From NCBI RefSeq assembly GCF_018129965.1, contig NZ_JAFCKW010000002.1, positions 620,001 through 684,000 of the forward strand: a stretch of 64,000 nucleotides of DNA, written 5' to 3'. The notes beneath the pieces are model-generated. The model had not been told where the DNA came from. It did no database searches and was given only the letters and a program-made list of their open reading frames with translations. The translations under genes were made by a program, and so were the position numbers. The stretch comes from Bradyrhizobium diazoefficiens (GTDB lineage: Bacteria > Pseudomonadota > Alphaproteobacteria > Rhizobiales > Xanthobacteraceae). Below, in pieces: positions 45,958-54,357 of the stretch (positions within the stretch are counted from its first letter, which is position 1; every line of letters begins with the position of its first letter).

Positions 45958-47061
45958 ATGATGTTGACGGCACTCGGTTTGATGAGCGGTACCTCGCTGG
46001 ACGGGGTGGACGTCGCGCTGATCGAAACCGACGGGAAGCAAGTGAAGGCGTTCGGACCATCCGGCTACCGGCCCTACAGCCCGGCGGAGCGCAATCTGCT
46101 GCGCCAGGCGCTGACCGAGGCCGTGCACCTGCCGCAACGCGATGCCCGGCCGGGCATTCTGGCCGAGGCCGAACGCGCGGTGACGCAGGCACATGCCGAG
46201 GCGGTCGCTGCTTTCATCGCCCAGCATCACATCCGGCCGGAGGAGATCGACATCGTCGGCTTCCACGGCCAGACCGTGCTGCATCGTCCCGAGCGCCGGC
46301 TGACGGTGCAGATCGGCGATGCCGCCATGCTGGCGAGAGCCATCCATATTCCCGTGATGCACGATTTTCGCGCCGCCGACGTCGCGGCCGGCGGCCAGGG
46401 CGCGCCGTTCGTGCCGGTCTACCATCGCGCGCTCGCCAATGCGCTGGAACGCGAGGGACCGATCGTCGTGATCAATATCGGCGGCGTCTCCAACATCACC
46501 TATATCGACGGCAACGACACGCTGATCGCCTGCGACACCGGGCCCGGCAACGCGCTGCTCGATGATTTCATGTACCGCACCATGAACCTGGCGTTCGACG
46601 CGGAGGGCAGGTTCGCAGCGCAGGGCAAGGCCGATGAGGCCTGGATCGCACGCGCGCTGGAGTTGCCGTTCTTCGCGGCGCCGCCGCCGAAATCGCTCGA
46701 CCGCAACGACTTTGCCGCGCTGAAGCTCGGCGACGTGGCGCCTGCCGATGGCGCCGCGACTCTCACCGCCTTCACCGCCGCCGCCATCGCGCGCATCATT
46801 CCGCTGCTGCCGCGGAGGCCGCGCAGCTGGATCGTCTGCGGCGGCGGTGCCCGCAACCTCACCATGCTCAGGATGCTGCGCGAGCGGGTGGGCTCGGCCA
46901 CCGTCGAGGCCGCCGAGACGCTTGGCTGGGCCTCCGACGCCATCGAAGCCCAGGCCTTCGGCTTCCTGGCCGCGCGCGGCCTGAAAGGCCTGCCGCTGTC
47001 CTATCCCGCCACCACGGGCGTGCCGATGCCGATGACGGGCGGGGTGATCGCGCGGCCGTGA
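45958..47061 (+). CDS. anmK: Anhydro-N-acetylmuramic acid kinase
   Basis: 367 residues. It phosphorylates 1,6-anhydroMurNAc released in peptidoglycan turnover to MurNAc-6-phosphate, feeding cell-wall recycling in the cytoplasm. Family motifs are GLMSGTSLDGVDVALIETDG at the start, VVINIGGVSNITYI, ACDTGPGNALLDDF with the catalytic Asp region, and VCGGGARNLTML (ATP-binding). The length is normal. It is transcribed divergently from tyrS; its start is the second of two adjacent ATGs in ATGATG. Confidence 0.96.
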   Translation: MMLTALGLMSGTSLDGVDVALIETDGKQVKAFGPSGYRPYSPAERNLLRQALTEAVHLPQRDARPGILAEAERAVTQAHAEAVAAFIAQHHIRPEEIDIVGFHGQTVLHRPERRLTVQIGDAAMLARAIHIPVMHDFRAADVAAGGQGAPFVPVYHRALANALEREGPIVVINIGGVSNITYIDGNDTLIACDTGPGNALLDDFMYRTMNLAFDAEGRFAAQGKADEAWIARALELPFFAAPPPKSLDRNDFAALKLGDVAPADGAATLTAFTAAAIARIIPLLPRRPRSWIVCGGGARNLTMLRMLRERVGSATVEAAETLGWASDAIEAQAFGFLAARGLKGLPLSYPATTGVPMPMTGGVIARP

Positions 47062-47094
47062 GCGTGGTGGACGATTAACGCAAATGCATTGATC

Positions 47095-47137
47095 TTGACG
47101 GGTTCATGCAATTGCATTTATATGGATGCAATTGCAT
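47095..47137 (+). promoter_or_regulatory. GST promoter carrying two copies of a 12-bp palindromic operator
   Basis: -35 TTGACG (47095–47100) and -10 TTATAT (47118–47123) are 17 bp apart. The 12-bp palindrome ATGCAATTGCAT fills the spacer (47106–47117), and a second identical copy (47126–47137) covers the expected transcription start, centre-to-centre 20 bp. A related half-site, AAATGCATT, lies at 47082–47090. A dimeric repressor, for example of the MarR group, is the natural candidate, but none is encoded next door. Confidence 0.65.
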
Positions 47138-47157
47138 CGACAGCCGGGATCATTGTC

Positions 47158-47835
47158 ATGACCGCTCCCCTGAGACTGATCAGCCACAAGCTTTGCCCCT
47201 ATGTGCAGCGTGCTGTCATCGCGCTCAAAGAGAAGGGCGTGCCGTTTGAGCGCGTCGATATCGATCTTGCCGACAAGCCTGACTGGTTTCTGAAATTGTC
47301 GCCGCTCGGCAAGGTGCCGGTGCTGGTGGTGACGACCGACAAGGGCGAGGTCGCGTTGTTCGAGAGCAACGTGATCTGCGAGTACATCGAGGAGACGCAA
47401 AGCGGCGCGAAGCTGCATCCGGCCGATGCGCTGACGCGTGCCGAACACCGCGCCTGGATGGAGTTCGGCTCGGCGATCCTCGGCGACCTCTGGGGGCTGG
47501 AGACCACGACGGATCCGGCGACCTTCGAAAGCAAGCGCCAGGCGCTTGTCGCGAAATTCGCGAGGGTCGAGACCGCGCTCGGCGCAGGCCCGTTCTTCGC
47601 TGGAGATGCATTCAGCCTGGTCGATGCGGTGTTCGCGCCGATCTTCCGCTATTTCGATCTGTTCGACGACCTGACCGAGCATGGCATCTTCAGGGATGTG
47701 CCGAAGGTCCGCGCATGGCGGGAAAAGCTGGCGAAGCGTCCGAGCGTCCGCTCGGCGGTCGACGCGAATTATCCGGAGTTGCTCCGCGGCTTCCTCGTGC
47801 GGCACGACGCGCACCTGCTCAAGCTTGCCGCCTGA
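47158..47835 (+). CDS. Glutathione S-transferase (omega/Cys-type)
   Basis: 225 residues from the ATG at 47158. An upstream in-frame ATG at 47089 would start inside the predicted promoter and is rejected. The thioredoxin-fold N-domain has HKLCPYVQRAVIALKEKG with a catalytic Cys (CPYV) as in omega/dehydroascorbate-reductase-type GSTs, then LSPLGKVPVLVV and the gamma-glutamyl-binding ESNVICEYIEE. The helical C-domain follows (GPFFAGDAFSLVDAVFAPIFRYF). It probably catalyses thiol transfer or deglutathionylation. Its promoter contains two identical palindromes, suggesting inducible expression. Confidence 0.9.
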   Translation: MTAPLRLISHKLCPYVQRAVIALKEKGVPFERVDIDLADKPDWFLKLSPLGKVPVLVVTTDKGEVALFESNVICEYIEETQSGAKLHPADALTRAEHRAWMEFGSAILGDLWGLETTTDPATFESKRQALVAKFARVETALGAGPFFAGDAFSLVDAVFAPIFRYFDLFDDLTEHGIFRDVPKVRAWREKLAKRPSVRSAVDANYPELLRGFLVRHDAHLLKLAA

Positions 47836-48392
47836 CCTTGACGCAGACGGGCCCGTCCGCCGCCGCGCCGAAGTTCGGTTAGATCTCTGCGGCCATCCTG
47901 GCCAGCGTTGCAATGGTATTCATGGTTGCGCGCGGTGCCGGTCTTGGCAGCGGGTATGACGAGCTTCGACGTTCCCATGCCGTCGCCATAATGCACGTAG
48001 ATCTCGCGGCCGCCGAGACGGACTTCCTCGTTGTTCTGGCCGCGAATGGCGGCAAGCGAGTCCGCTGGCGGAGCCTTGTCGAGGATGATCGCGACGGTTC
48101 GGTTCGGCGCGGCCTTCGGAAAGGGATTGTCGGCCAGGATTTGCGCCATCTCGGAGGCGCTACGCACGAGCACGCCGACCGGCGCGCCGGCGTAGGCGTG
48201 CAGGCGCTTTTCGAGGGCAGTCTTGATCGCAGATTCCGACTTGCGGCTCGTGAAGACGACGTTGCCGCTCGCGATATAGGTGCGCACGGCGGCGAAGCCG
48301 AGCTCCTCGCACATCGCCTTGAGCTCGCTCATCGGCAACTTGCCGGTGCCGCCGACATTGACGGCACGCAGCAAGGCGACGAAGGAGCCCAT
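47769..48392 (-). CDS. DUF1697 family protein with C-terminal frameshift
   Basis: As sequenced the frame encodes 207 residues. It matches DUF1697 from MGSFVALLRAVNVGGTGKLPMSELKAMCEELGF through SKLVIPAAKTGTARN near residue 155, then turns into an Arg-rich unrelated tail that overlaps the convergent GST gene by 67 bp. Dropping one C of the CC pair at 47924–47925 restores the expected ending MNTIATLARMAAEI and a stop at 47879–47881, giving ~170 residues with no overlap. So this is a single-base insertion, natural or a sequencing error. The function of the family is unknown. Confidence 0.85.
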   Translation of the reverse strand: MGSFVALLRAVNVGGTGKLPMSELKAMCEELGFAAVRTYIASGNVVFTSRKSESAIKTALEKRLHAYAGAPVGVLVRSASEMAQILADNPFPKAAPNRTVAIILDKAPPADSLAAIRGQNNEEVRLGGREIYVHYGDGMGTSKLVIPAAKTGTARNHEYHCNAGQDGRRDLTELRRGGGRARLRQGQAASLSRCASCRTRKPRSNSG

Positions 48393-48399
48393 CGAGGCC

Positions 48400-49047
48400 T
48401 CAGCGCACGTTGGCCAGGCGCATGTCGAGGTAGGCCGTGATGGTTTCCATCAGCGGCTCGAGCTTGGCGTCGAAGAAATGGTTGGCGCCGGGGATGATCT
48501 GCTGATCGATCACGATGCCCTTCTGCGTCTTCAGCTTCTCGACCAGCGTATTGACGTCCTTAGGCGGCACCACCGCGTCCTTCTCGCCATGCACGATCAG
48601 CCCGGAGGACGGGCAGGGCGCCAGGAACGAGAAGTCGTAGAGATTGGCCGGCGGCGCGATCGAGATGAAGCCCTCGACCTCGGGGCGGCGCATCAGGAGC
48701 TGCATGCCGATCCAGGCGCCGAACGAGAAGCCGGCGACCCAGCAGGCGCGCGCCTCGGGATTGATGGTCTGCGCCCAGTCGAGCGCCGCCGCCGCATCCG
48801 ACAATTCGCCGGTGCCGTGGTCGAACGAGCCCTGGCTGCGGCCGACGCCGCGGAAATTGAAACGCAGCACCGAGAAGCCGCGATGCGCGAAGGCGTAGTA
48901 GCACTGGTACACGATCTGATGGTTCATCGTACCGTGGAACTGCGGATGCGGATGCAGGATCATCGCGATCGGCGCGTTCTTCTGCTTGGCCGGGTGATAA
49001 CGGCCTTCGAGACGGCCGGCAGGGCCGGTGAAAATAACTTCGGGCAT
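48400..49047 (-). CDS. Alpha/beta hydrolase (dienelactone hydrolase/OsmC-less YhaP-like small hydrolase)
   Basis: 215 residues from ATG 49047. It has an alpha/beta hydrolase fold with the nucleophile Ser in VAGFSFGAWIG, the Asp in VHGEKDAVVPP and the His in PGANHFFD. The N-terminal stretch AMILHPHPQFHGTMNHQIVY is typical of a conserved small-hydrolase family common in alphaproteobacteria. The substrate is unknown; esterase or peptidase-like activity is possible. It precedes the DUF1697 gene by 7 bp on the same strand, so the two form a small operon. Confidence 0.85.
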   Translation of the reverse strand: MPEVIFTGPAGRLEGRYHPAKQKNAPIAMILHPHPQFHGTMNHQIVYQCYYAFAHRGFSVLRFNFRGVGRSQGSFDHGTGELSDAAAALDWAQTINPEARACWVAGFSFGAWIGMQLLMRRPEVEGFISIAPPANLYDFSFLAPCPSSGLIVHGEKDAVVPPKDVNTLVEKLKTQKGIVIDQQIIPGANHFFDAKLEPLMETITAYLDMRLANVR

Positions 49048-49390
49048 CGGTGATCTCTTGATTGATTTGCTGGAAGACGGTCCTGGGCAATCAACCGATT
49101 GTGGCCTCATCGACAGCGATGCCGACGAAAGCGCGAATGGAAAGGTGGGGCGGCGCCCTCGGATGAGGCGCGAGCGGCGCGGTGAACTAACGCGGGCGTT
49201 CTAACATGAGGCGTGGGTCAAAAAGCAAGCATCTTGAACATCCCCCAATGGGCTCAAGATGTTAGCGTGTCACCGGCATGTCATGGCGCGCCGCAGGCCG
49301 GAATCTCGGTTGCCAAGTGCCCGGCCGCAGCCCATGTCGGGCAGCGAATGGACTCACCAGCTTCCGTCGTCAGGGTAATATAATACTGTC
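49048..49390. other. Intergenic region upstream of the SUF operon
   Basis: 343 bp between the divergent hydrolase and cysteine desulfurase genes. It contains a stem, CATCTTGA (49230–49237) pairing with TCAAGATG (49254–49261) across a 16-nt loop, and TATAAT at 49379–49384 only 6 nt before the desulfurase ATG. I found no further gene. Confidence 0.4.
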
Positions 49391-50530
49391 ATGCCGCGCC
49401 GCGTCTACCTCGACTGGAATGCGACCACTCCGCTTCGCGCAGAGGCGCGCGATGCGATGCTCGCTGCTTACGCGCTGATCGGTAATCCATCCTCGGTCCA
49501 CGCCGAGGGGCGGGAGGCACGACGGCTGGTCGAGGACGCCCGCGCCGCGCTTGCCGCGGCAGTGGGGGCGTTGCCGCGGAACGTGGTCTTCACCTCGGCC
49601 GGAACAGAGGCCAATGCGCTGGCGCTGTCGCCTGGCTTGCGGGGACCGTCCGGCGGTCCCGTCGAGCGGCTGCTGGCCTCGGCGGTCGAGCATGCCTCGG
49701 TGCTGGCAGGCGGCCGGTTCCCGCCCGACAGGATCGGCCTGATCCGGGTCACACGCTCCGGCGTGATCGACCTTGACCATCTCGAAACGCTGCTTGGCGA
49801 GGGTCCGCGGGCGCTGGTCTCGATCATGGCGGCCAACAACGAGACCGGTGCGATCCAGCCGGTCGCGGAGGCCGCCCGCATCGTGCACGAGGCTGGAGGC
49901 CTCCTGCATGTCGATGCGATCCAGGCACTAGGGAAAATTCCCTTCAATATGAACGCAGTCGGAGCGGACCTTGCGACCGTTTCTGCGCACAAGATCGGCG
50001 GTCCCAAGGGGGTTGGCGCGCTCCTGGTAGCCGAGGGAATCGCCGGGCTGGAGCCAGTGCTGCGGGGCGGCGGACAGGAAAAGAACCGGCGCGCGGGCAC
50101 CGAGAACGTCGCTGGGATCGCTGGCTTTGGGGCGGCCGTAGAGGCAGTCTTTCAGGCTCTGCCAGAGGATGCGCAGCGCATGGCAACCCTCAGGACTCGT
50201 TTGGAGAATGGCCTTCGCGCGGTCGCCGGCGCGACCGTCTTCTCAGATGATGCGACGAGGTTGCCAAATACCGTTCTGTTCACCGCGCCTGGCCTCAAGG
50301 CCGAAACCGCCGTGATCGGCTTCGATCTCGAAGGGATCGCGGTATCCTCGGGCTCGGCCTGCTCCTCCGGCAAGGTCCAGCCGTCCCATGTGCTGTCGGC
50401 GATGGGGTACGATGCCACCGTGGCCCAGGGAGCGGTGCGCCTCAGTCTGGGCTGGTCCACGGAACCCGATGACATCAACAGGGCGTTAGAGGCTTGGCGA
50501 AAGCTTGGTAATGCCCTACTTAGAGCCTAA
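49391..50530 (+). CDS. Cysteine desulfurase (NifS/IscS class)
   Basis: 379 residues, a fold-type I PLP enzyme that takes sulfur from cysteine for Fe–S clusters. The N-terminus is VYLDWNATTPLRAEARDAM, the PLP Lys lies in VSAHKIGGPKG, and the persulfide Cys in SSGSACSSGKVQPSHVL on a long active-site loop, the IscS/NifS type rather than SufS. It is the first gene of the SUF cluster and is followed 113 bp later by sufB. There is no Shine–Dalgarno before the ATG, but TATAAT ends 6 nt upstream, suggesting a leaderless transcript. Confidence 0.93.
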   Translation: MPRRVYLDWNATTPLRAEARDAMLAAYALIGNPSSVHAEGREARRLVEDARAALAAAVGALPRNVVFTSAGTEANALALSPGLRGPSGGPVERLLASAVEHASVLAGGRFPPDRIGLIRVTRSGVIDLDHLETLLGEGPRALVSIMAANNETGAIQPVAEAARIVHEAGGLLHVDAIQALGKIPFNMNAVGADLATVSAHKIGGPKGVGALLVAEGIAGLEPVLRGGGQEKNRRAGTENVAGIAGFGAAVEAVFQALPEDAQRMATLRTRLENGLRAVAGATVFSDDATRLPNTVLFTAPGLKAETAVIGFDLEGIAVSSGSACSSGKVQPSHVLSAMGYDATVAQGAVRLSLGWSTEPDDINRALEAWRKLGNALLRA

Positions 50531-50543
50531 GCGACGAAACACA

Positions 50544-50560
50544 GCTTGAACGGTTCTAAG
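50544..50560. promoter_or_regulatory. ICE-like (Irr) motif upstream of sufB
   Basis: GCTTGAA-cgg-TTCTAAG resembles the rhizobial iron control element TTTAGAA-N3-TTCTAAA: the right half matches 6 of 7 and the left half is weaker. It lies 84 bp before the sufB start. Irr controls suf genes in rhizobia, so the placement makes sense, but the match is imperfect. Confidence 0.35.
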
Positions 50561-50643
50561 CGCGTGCTTTCTGCCGAAAAACATCGTAATACTCGTCCGA
50601 GTTTGATCCACCGCGGTCCTTGAAACCGCGAGCGGAGGATAGA

Positions 50644-52140
50644 ATGCCAGCCGTGCAAGAGACGGTCGATCGCGTGAAGCGCATCGACGTCGACCAGTAT
50701 CGTTATGGGTTTGAGACCCTGATCGAGTCCGACAAGGCCCCCAAGGGACTGTCGGAACAGACCGTCAAGTTCATCTCTGAGAAGAAGAACGAGCCCGCCT
50801 GGATGCTGCAATGGCGGCTCGAGGCCTATCGGCGCTGGCTGACCATGACGGAGCCCACCTGGGCGCGCGTCGACTATCCCAAGATAGACTTCCAGGATCT
50901 CTATTATTATTCGGCGCCGAAGCCGAAGAAGACGATCAGCTCGCTCGACGAGATCGATCCGGAGATCCTGAAGACCTACGAGAAGCTCGGCATCCCCTTG
51001 CGGGAAGTCGCCATGCTCGAAGGCGTCGAGCCGAAGCCCGGCGAGGACGACCCGAACCGCCGCAAGATCGCGGTCGACGCGGTGTTCGACTCGGTCTCGG
51101 TCGCCACGACCTTCAAGGCGGAGCTGAAAAAGGCCGGCGTGATCTTCATGCCGATCTCGGAAGCCATCCGCGAGCATCCCGAACTGGTGCAGAAATATCT
51201 GGGATCGGTGGTTCCGACCTCGGACAATTACTATGCGACGCTGAACTCGGCGGTGTTCTCCGACGGCTCGTTCGTCTACGTGCCGCCGGGCGTGCGCTGC
51301 CCGATGGAGCTGTCGACCTATTTCCGCATCAACGAGCGCAACACCGGCCAGTTCGAGCGCACGCTGATCATTGCGGACAAGGGCTCCTACGTCTCCTATC
51401 TCGAAGGCTGCACCGCGCCGCAGCGCGACGAGAACCAGTTGCATGCCGCCGTGGTCGAACTCGTCGCCCATGACGACGCCGAGATCAAATATTCGACGGT
51501 GCAGAACTGGTATCCGGGCAATTCGGAAGGCAAGGGCGGCATCTACAATTTCGTCACCAAGCGTGGCGACTGCCGCGGCAACAATTCCAAGATCTCCTGG
51601 ACCCAGGTCGAGACCGGTTCGGCCATCACCTGGAAATATCCGAGCTGCATCCTGCGCGGCGACAATTCGCGCGGCGAGTTCTACTCGATCGCGATCTCGA
51701 ACGGCTATCAGCAGGTCGATAGCGGCACCAAGATGATCCATCTCGGCAAGAACACCACGAGCCGGATCATCTCCAAGGGCATCGCCGCCGGCAAATCGCA
51801 GAACACCTATCGCGGCCTCGTCACCGCGCATCGGAAAGCCACCGGCGCGCGCAACTTCACGGCCTGCGATTCGCTGCTGATCGGCGACAAATGCGGCGCG
51901 CACACCGTGCCGTACATCGAGGCCAAGAACTCGTCTGCAACGTTCGAACACGAGGCGACGACCTCGAAGATCTCCGAGGACGTGCTGTTCTACTGCATCC
52001 AGCGTGGCCTCAGCCAGGAAGAGGCTGTCGGCCTCGTCGTCAACGGCTTCGTCAAGGATGTGCTGCAGCAACTGCCGATGGAATTCGCGGTGGAAGCGCA
52101 GAAGTTGATTTCGATCTCGCTCGAAGGGTCGGTCGGCTAG
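50644..52140 (+). CDS. sufB: Fe–S cluster assembly scaffold SufB
   Basis: 498 residues from the ATG at 50644, with GGAGG 7–11 nt upstream; an in-frame ATG eight codons earlier is less likely. It is a SufBCD scaffold subunit on which Fe–S clusters are built. Conserved features are [59 protein letters not shown] and the C-terminal [19 protein letters not shown]. The C-terminal beta-helix core (SUFBD) carries a conserved Cys in [10 protein letters not shown]. It is followed by sufC after an intergenic palindromic repeat. Confidence 0.97.
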   Translation: MPAVQETVDRVKRIDVDQYRYGFETLIESDKAPKGLSEQTVKFISEKKNEPAWMLQWRLEAYRRWLTMTEPTWARVDYPKIDFQDLYYYSAPKPKKTISSLDEIDPEILKTYEKLGIPLREVAMLEGVEPKPGEDDPNRRKIAVDAVFDSVSVATTFKAELKKAGVIFMPISEAIREHPELVQKYLGSVVPTSDNYYATLNSAVFSDGSFVYVPPGVRCPMELSTYFRINERNTGQFERTLIIADKGSYVSYLEGCTAPQRDENQLHAAVVELVAHDDAEIKYSTVQNWYPGNSEGKGGIYNFVTKRGDCRGNNSKISWTQVETGSAITWKYPSCILRGDNSRGEFYSIAISNGYQQVDSGTKMIHLGKNTTSRIISKGIAAGKSQNTYRGLVTAHRKATGARNFTACDSLLIGDKCGAHTVPYIEAKNSSATFEHEATTSKISEDVLFYCIQRGLSQEEAVGLVVNGFVKDVLQQLPMEFAVEAQKLISISLEGSVG

Positions 52141-52145
52141 CTCCG

Positions 52146-52257
52146 GCCTCATCCTGAGAAGGCCGCGCAAGCGGCCGTCTCGAAGATGGTACCGGAAAGA
52201 TTGTTGGCCTCAATCCTTCGAGACGCGCCTTTGGCGCTCCTCAGGATGAGGGGATAG
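52146..52257. repeat. Intergenic palindromic repeat between sufB and sufC
   Basis: The element runs from GCCTCATCCTGAG to CTCCTCAGGATGAGG, so its ends are reverse complements. Inside are GGCCGCGCAAGCGGCC and the second motif CCTTCGAGACGCGCCTTTGGCGCTCC. This CTCATCCTGAG…GTCTCGAAG layout is a dispersed repeat in Bradyrhizobium-like genomes. It sits inside an operon, so the transcript will contain a large hairpin that could adjust the sufB/sufCDS ratio. Confidence 0.65.
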
Positions 52258-52270
52258 GTGGAAAAAAACG

Positions 52271-53023
52271 ATGGCTTTGCTTGAAGTGAAAGACCTGCAG
52301 GTTCGTGTCGAGGAGCGTGAGATCCTCCACGGGCTGAATCTGACCGTGAACGAGGGCGAGATCCACGCCATCATGGGGCCGAACGGCTCCGGCAAATCGA
52401 CGCTCTCCCACGTCATCGCAGGCAAGCCCGGCTATGAAGTCACCGGCGGCCAAATCCTGTTCAGGGGCGAGGACCTCCTGGAGATGTCGCCGGACATGCG
52501 CGCGGCCAAGGGCGTGTTCCTGGCGTTCCAATATCCGGTCGAGATCCCAGGCGTCGCCACCATGACGTTCCTGCGTACCGCGCTGAACGCGCAGCGCAAG
52601 GCGCGCGGCGAGAGCGAATATTCGACACCGGACTTCCTGAAGAAGGTCCGCGAGGTCTCGAAGTCGCTGAACATCCCGCAGGACATGCTCAAGCGCGGCG
52701 TCAATGTCGGCTTCTCCGGCGGCGAGAAGAAGCGCAACGAGGTGCTGCAGATGGCGCTGTTCGAGCCGAGCCTGTGCATTCTCGACGAAATGGATTCCGG
52801 CCTCGACATCGACGCGCTCCGGGTCGCGGCCGACGGCGTCAACGCGCTGCATTCGCCCAAGCGCGCGATGGTCGTCATCACCCATTATCAGCGGCTGCTG
52901 AACTACATCGTGCCCGACATCGTCCACGTGATGTCGAAGGGCCGTGTCGTGAAGAGCGGCGGCAAGGAACTGGCGCTCGAGCTGGAAGCGACCGGCTACG
53001 CCCAGTTCGAGGACGCCGCGTAA
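52271..53023 (+). CDS. sufC: Fe–S cluster assembly ATPase SufC
   Basis: 250 residues. This ABC-type ATPase powers the SufBCD scaffold. Walker A is GPNGSGKSTLSHV, the signature FSGGEKKRNEVLQM, Walker B ILDEMDSGLDIDALR and the H-loop VVITHYQRLL; all are typical of SufC rather than of transporter ATPases. Eleven bases separate it from sufD. The ribosome site is weak, and GTGGAAAAAAACG precedes the ATG directly after the intergenic repeat. Confidence 0.97.
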   Translation: MALLEVKDLQVRVEEREILHGLNLTVNEGEIHAIMGPNGSGKSTLSHVIAGKPGYEVTGGQILFRGEDLLEMSPDMRAAKGVFLAFQYPVEIPGVATMTFLRTALNAQRKARGESEYSTPDFLKKVREVSKSLNIPQDMLKRGVNVGFSGGEKKRNEVLQMALFEPSLCILDEMDSGLDIDALRVAADGVNALHSPKRAMVVITHYQRLLNYIVPDIVHVMSKGRVVKSGGKELALELEATGYAQFEDAA

Positions 53024-53034
53024 GGAATTTTGCG

Positions 53035-54357
53035 ATGAACGTTGCTGTGGCAAAGACCGGAAAGGCCCGCGCGCTGAGCGATCTCTTCGCCAGCGCCGAA
53101 GGCCGGCTGCCGGGTTCGCCTGATGTGATCGCGGTGCGCCGCGAGGCGTTCGAGGCCTATGAGCGTCTCGGACTGCCGCATCGCCGGATCGAGGAATGGA
53201 AATACACCGATCTGCGCGCGCTGGTCGGCGAGGTTCTGCCGCTTGCGGCGACGCCCGATGCGGCTGCGCTGAAGCGCGCTGCGGACGCGGTGAAGGCCCA
53301 GGCGATCGATGGCGCCCGCAAGCTGGTGCTGGTCGACGGCGTGTTTGCCGCTGATCTGTCCGATGCCGCTTCGCTCGGCTCCGAAGCCACCATCACGACA
53401 TTGCGCGAGATGCTGGGCAACGCAGCCAATCCGGCCGCCGGTGACCTGCTGCGGACCATCACGACCGATGCGGTGATCTCGCTGAACGCGGCGATGGCGA
53501 CCGACGGCATCGTGCTCTCGATCGCCGAGGGCGTCGAGTTGTCGGCGCCCGTCCAGATCATCCATGTCGCGACCGCGGCGTCCGCCTCGGCGTTCACCCG
53601 CTCGCATGTGAAGGTCGGCAGCCGCGCCCGCGCCACCATCATCGAGACCTTTGTCGCGGCAGGGCAGGCGGGCGCCTACCAGGTCAACGACGCCGTCGTT
53701 CTCTGGGTCGGCAACGAGGCCGACGTCGCCCATATCCGCCTGATGGACGATGCGGCTGACGCCGTGAACATCAGCTCGCAGTTCGTCACGATCGGTGCGA
53801 ACACGAAGCTGAACGTCTTCAGCATGACCAGCGGCGCTGCTGTCAGCCGCCTCCAGGGCTGGATCACGCTGGCGGGCGAGGGCAGCGAGCTCTCGGTCAA
53901 CGGTGTCAACCTGCTGAAGGATGCCGAGCACGGTGACACCACGCTGGTGGTCGACCATGCGGTGCCGAACTGCACCAGCCGTGAAATCTTCCGCGCCGTG
54001 CTGGACGATCGCGCCCATTCGGTGTTTCAGGGCCGCATCATCGTTCGTCCCGACGCGCAGAAGACGGACGGCAAGATGATGACCCGTGCGCTGCTGCTCT
54101 CGGACGAAGCCGAGGCCGACAACAAGCCCGAGCTGGAAATCTTCGCGGACGACGTCTCCTGCGGTCACGGCGCCACCGCCGGCGCACTGGATGACAGCCT
54201 GCTGTTCTATCTGAAGGCGCGCGGCCTGCCCGAAAAGCAGGCCCAGGCGCTGCTGATCCAGGCCTTCGTCGGTGAAGCCATCGAGCAGATCGCCGATGAC
54301 GGCTTGCGCGAGCACGTGATCGGCATCGCCGAGCGCTGGCTGGAGCGACGTCAATGA
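53035..54357 (+). CDS. sufD: Fe–S cluster assembly protein SufD
   Basis: 440 residues from ATG 53035 (MNVAVAKTGKARALSDLF). It has an SUFBD beta-helix core in the C-terminal half, with LNVFSMTSGAAVSRLQGWITLAGEGSELSVNGV, the conserved HAVPNCTSREIFRAVL and VFQGRIIVRPDAQKTDGKMMTRALLLSDEAEADNKPELEIF split over the core, and CGHGATAGALDDSLLFYLKARGL. It partners SufB and SufC and helps iron entry. Its stop overlaps the sufS start (ATGA). Confidence 0.96.
   Translation: MNVAVAKTGKARALSDLFASAEGRLPGSPDVIAVRREAFEAYERLGLPHRRIEEWKYTDLRALVGEVLPLAATPDAAALKRAADAVKAQAIDGARKLVLVDGVFAADLSDAASLGSEATITTLREMLGNAANPAAGDLLRTITTDAVISLNAAMATDGIVLSIAEGVELSAPVQIIHVATAASASAFTRSHVKVGSRARATIIETFVAAGQAGAYQVNDAVVLWVGNEADVAHIRLMDDAADAVNISSQFVTIGANTKLNVFSMTSGAAVSRLQGWITLAGEGSELSVNGVNLLKDAEHGDTTLVVDHAVPNCTSREIFRAVLDDRAHSVFQGRIIVRPDAQKTDGKMMTRALLLSDEAEADNKPELEIFADDVSCGHGATAGALDDSLLFYLKARGLPEKQAQALLIQAFVGEAIEQIADDGLREHVIGIAERWLERRQ

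Noticed and set aside
47089-47157. Extended start of the GST
   Set aside because: It would translate through the predicted promoter and both palindromes.
49278-49478. 66-codon open frame upstream of the desulfurase
   Set aside because: It overlaps the desulfurase gene in another frame, has Arg/Ser/Cys-rich shadow composition and no motif.
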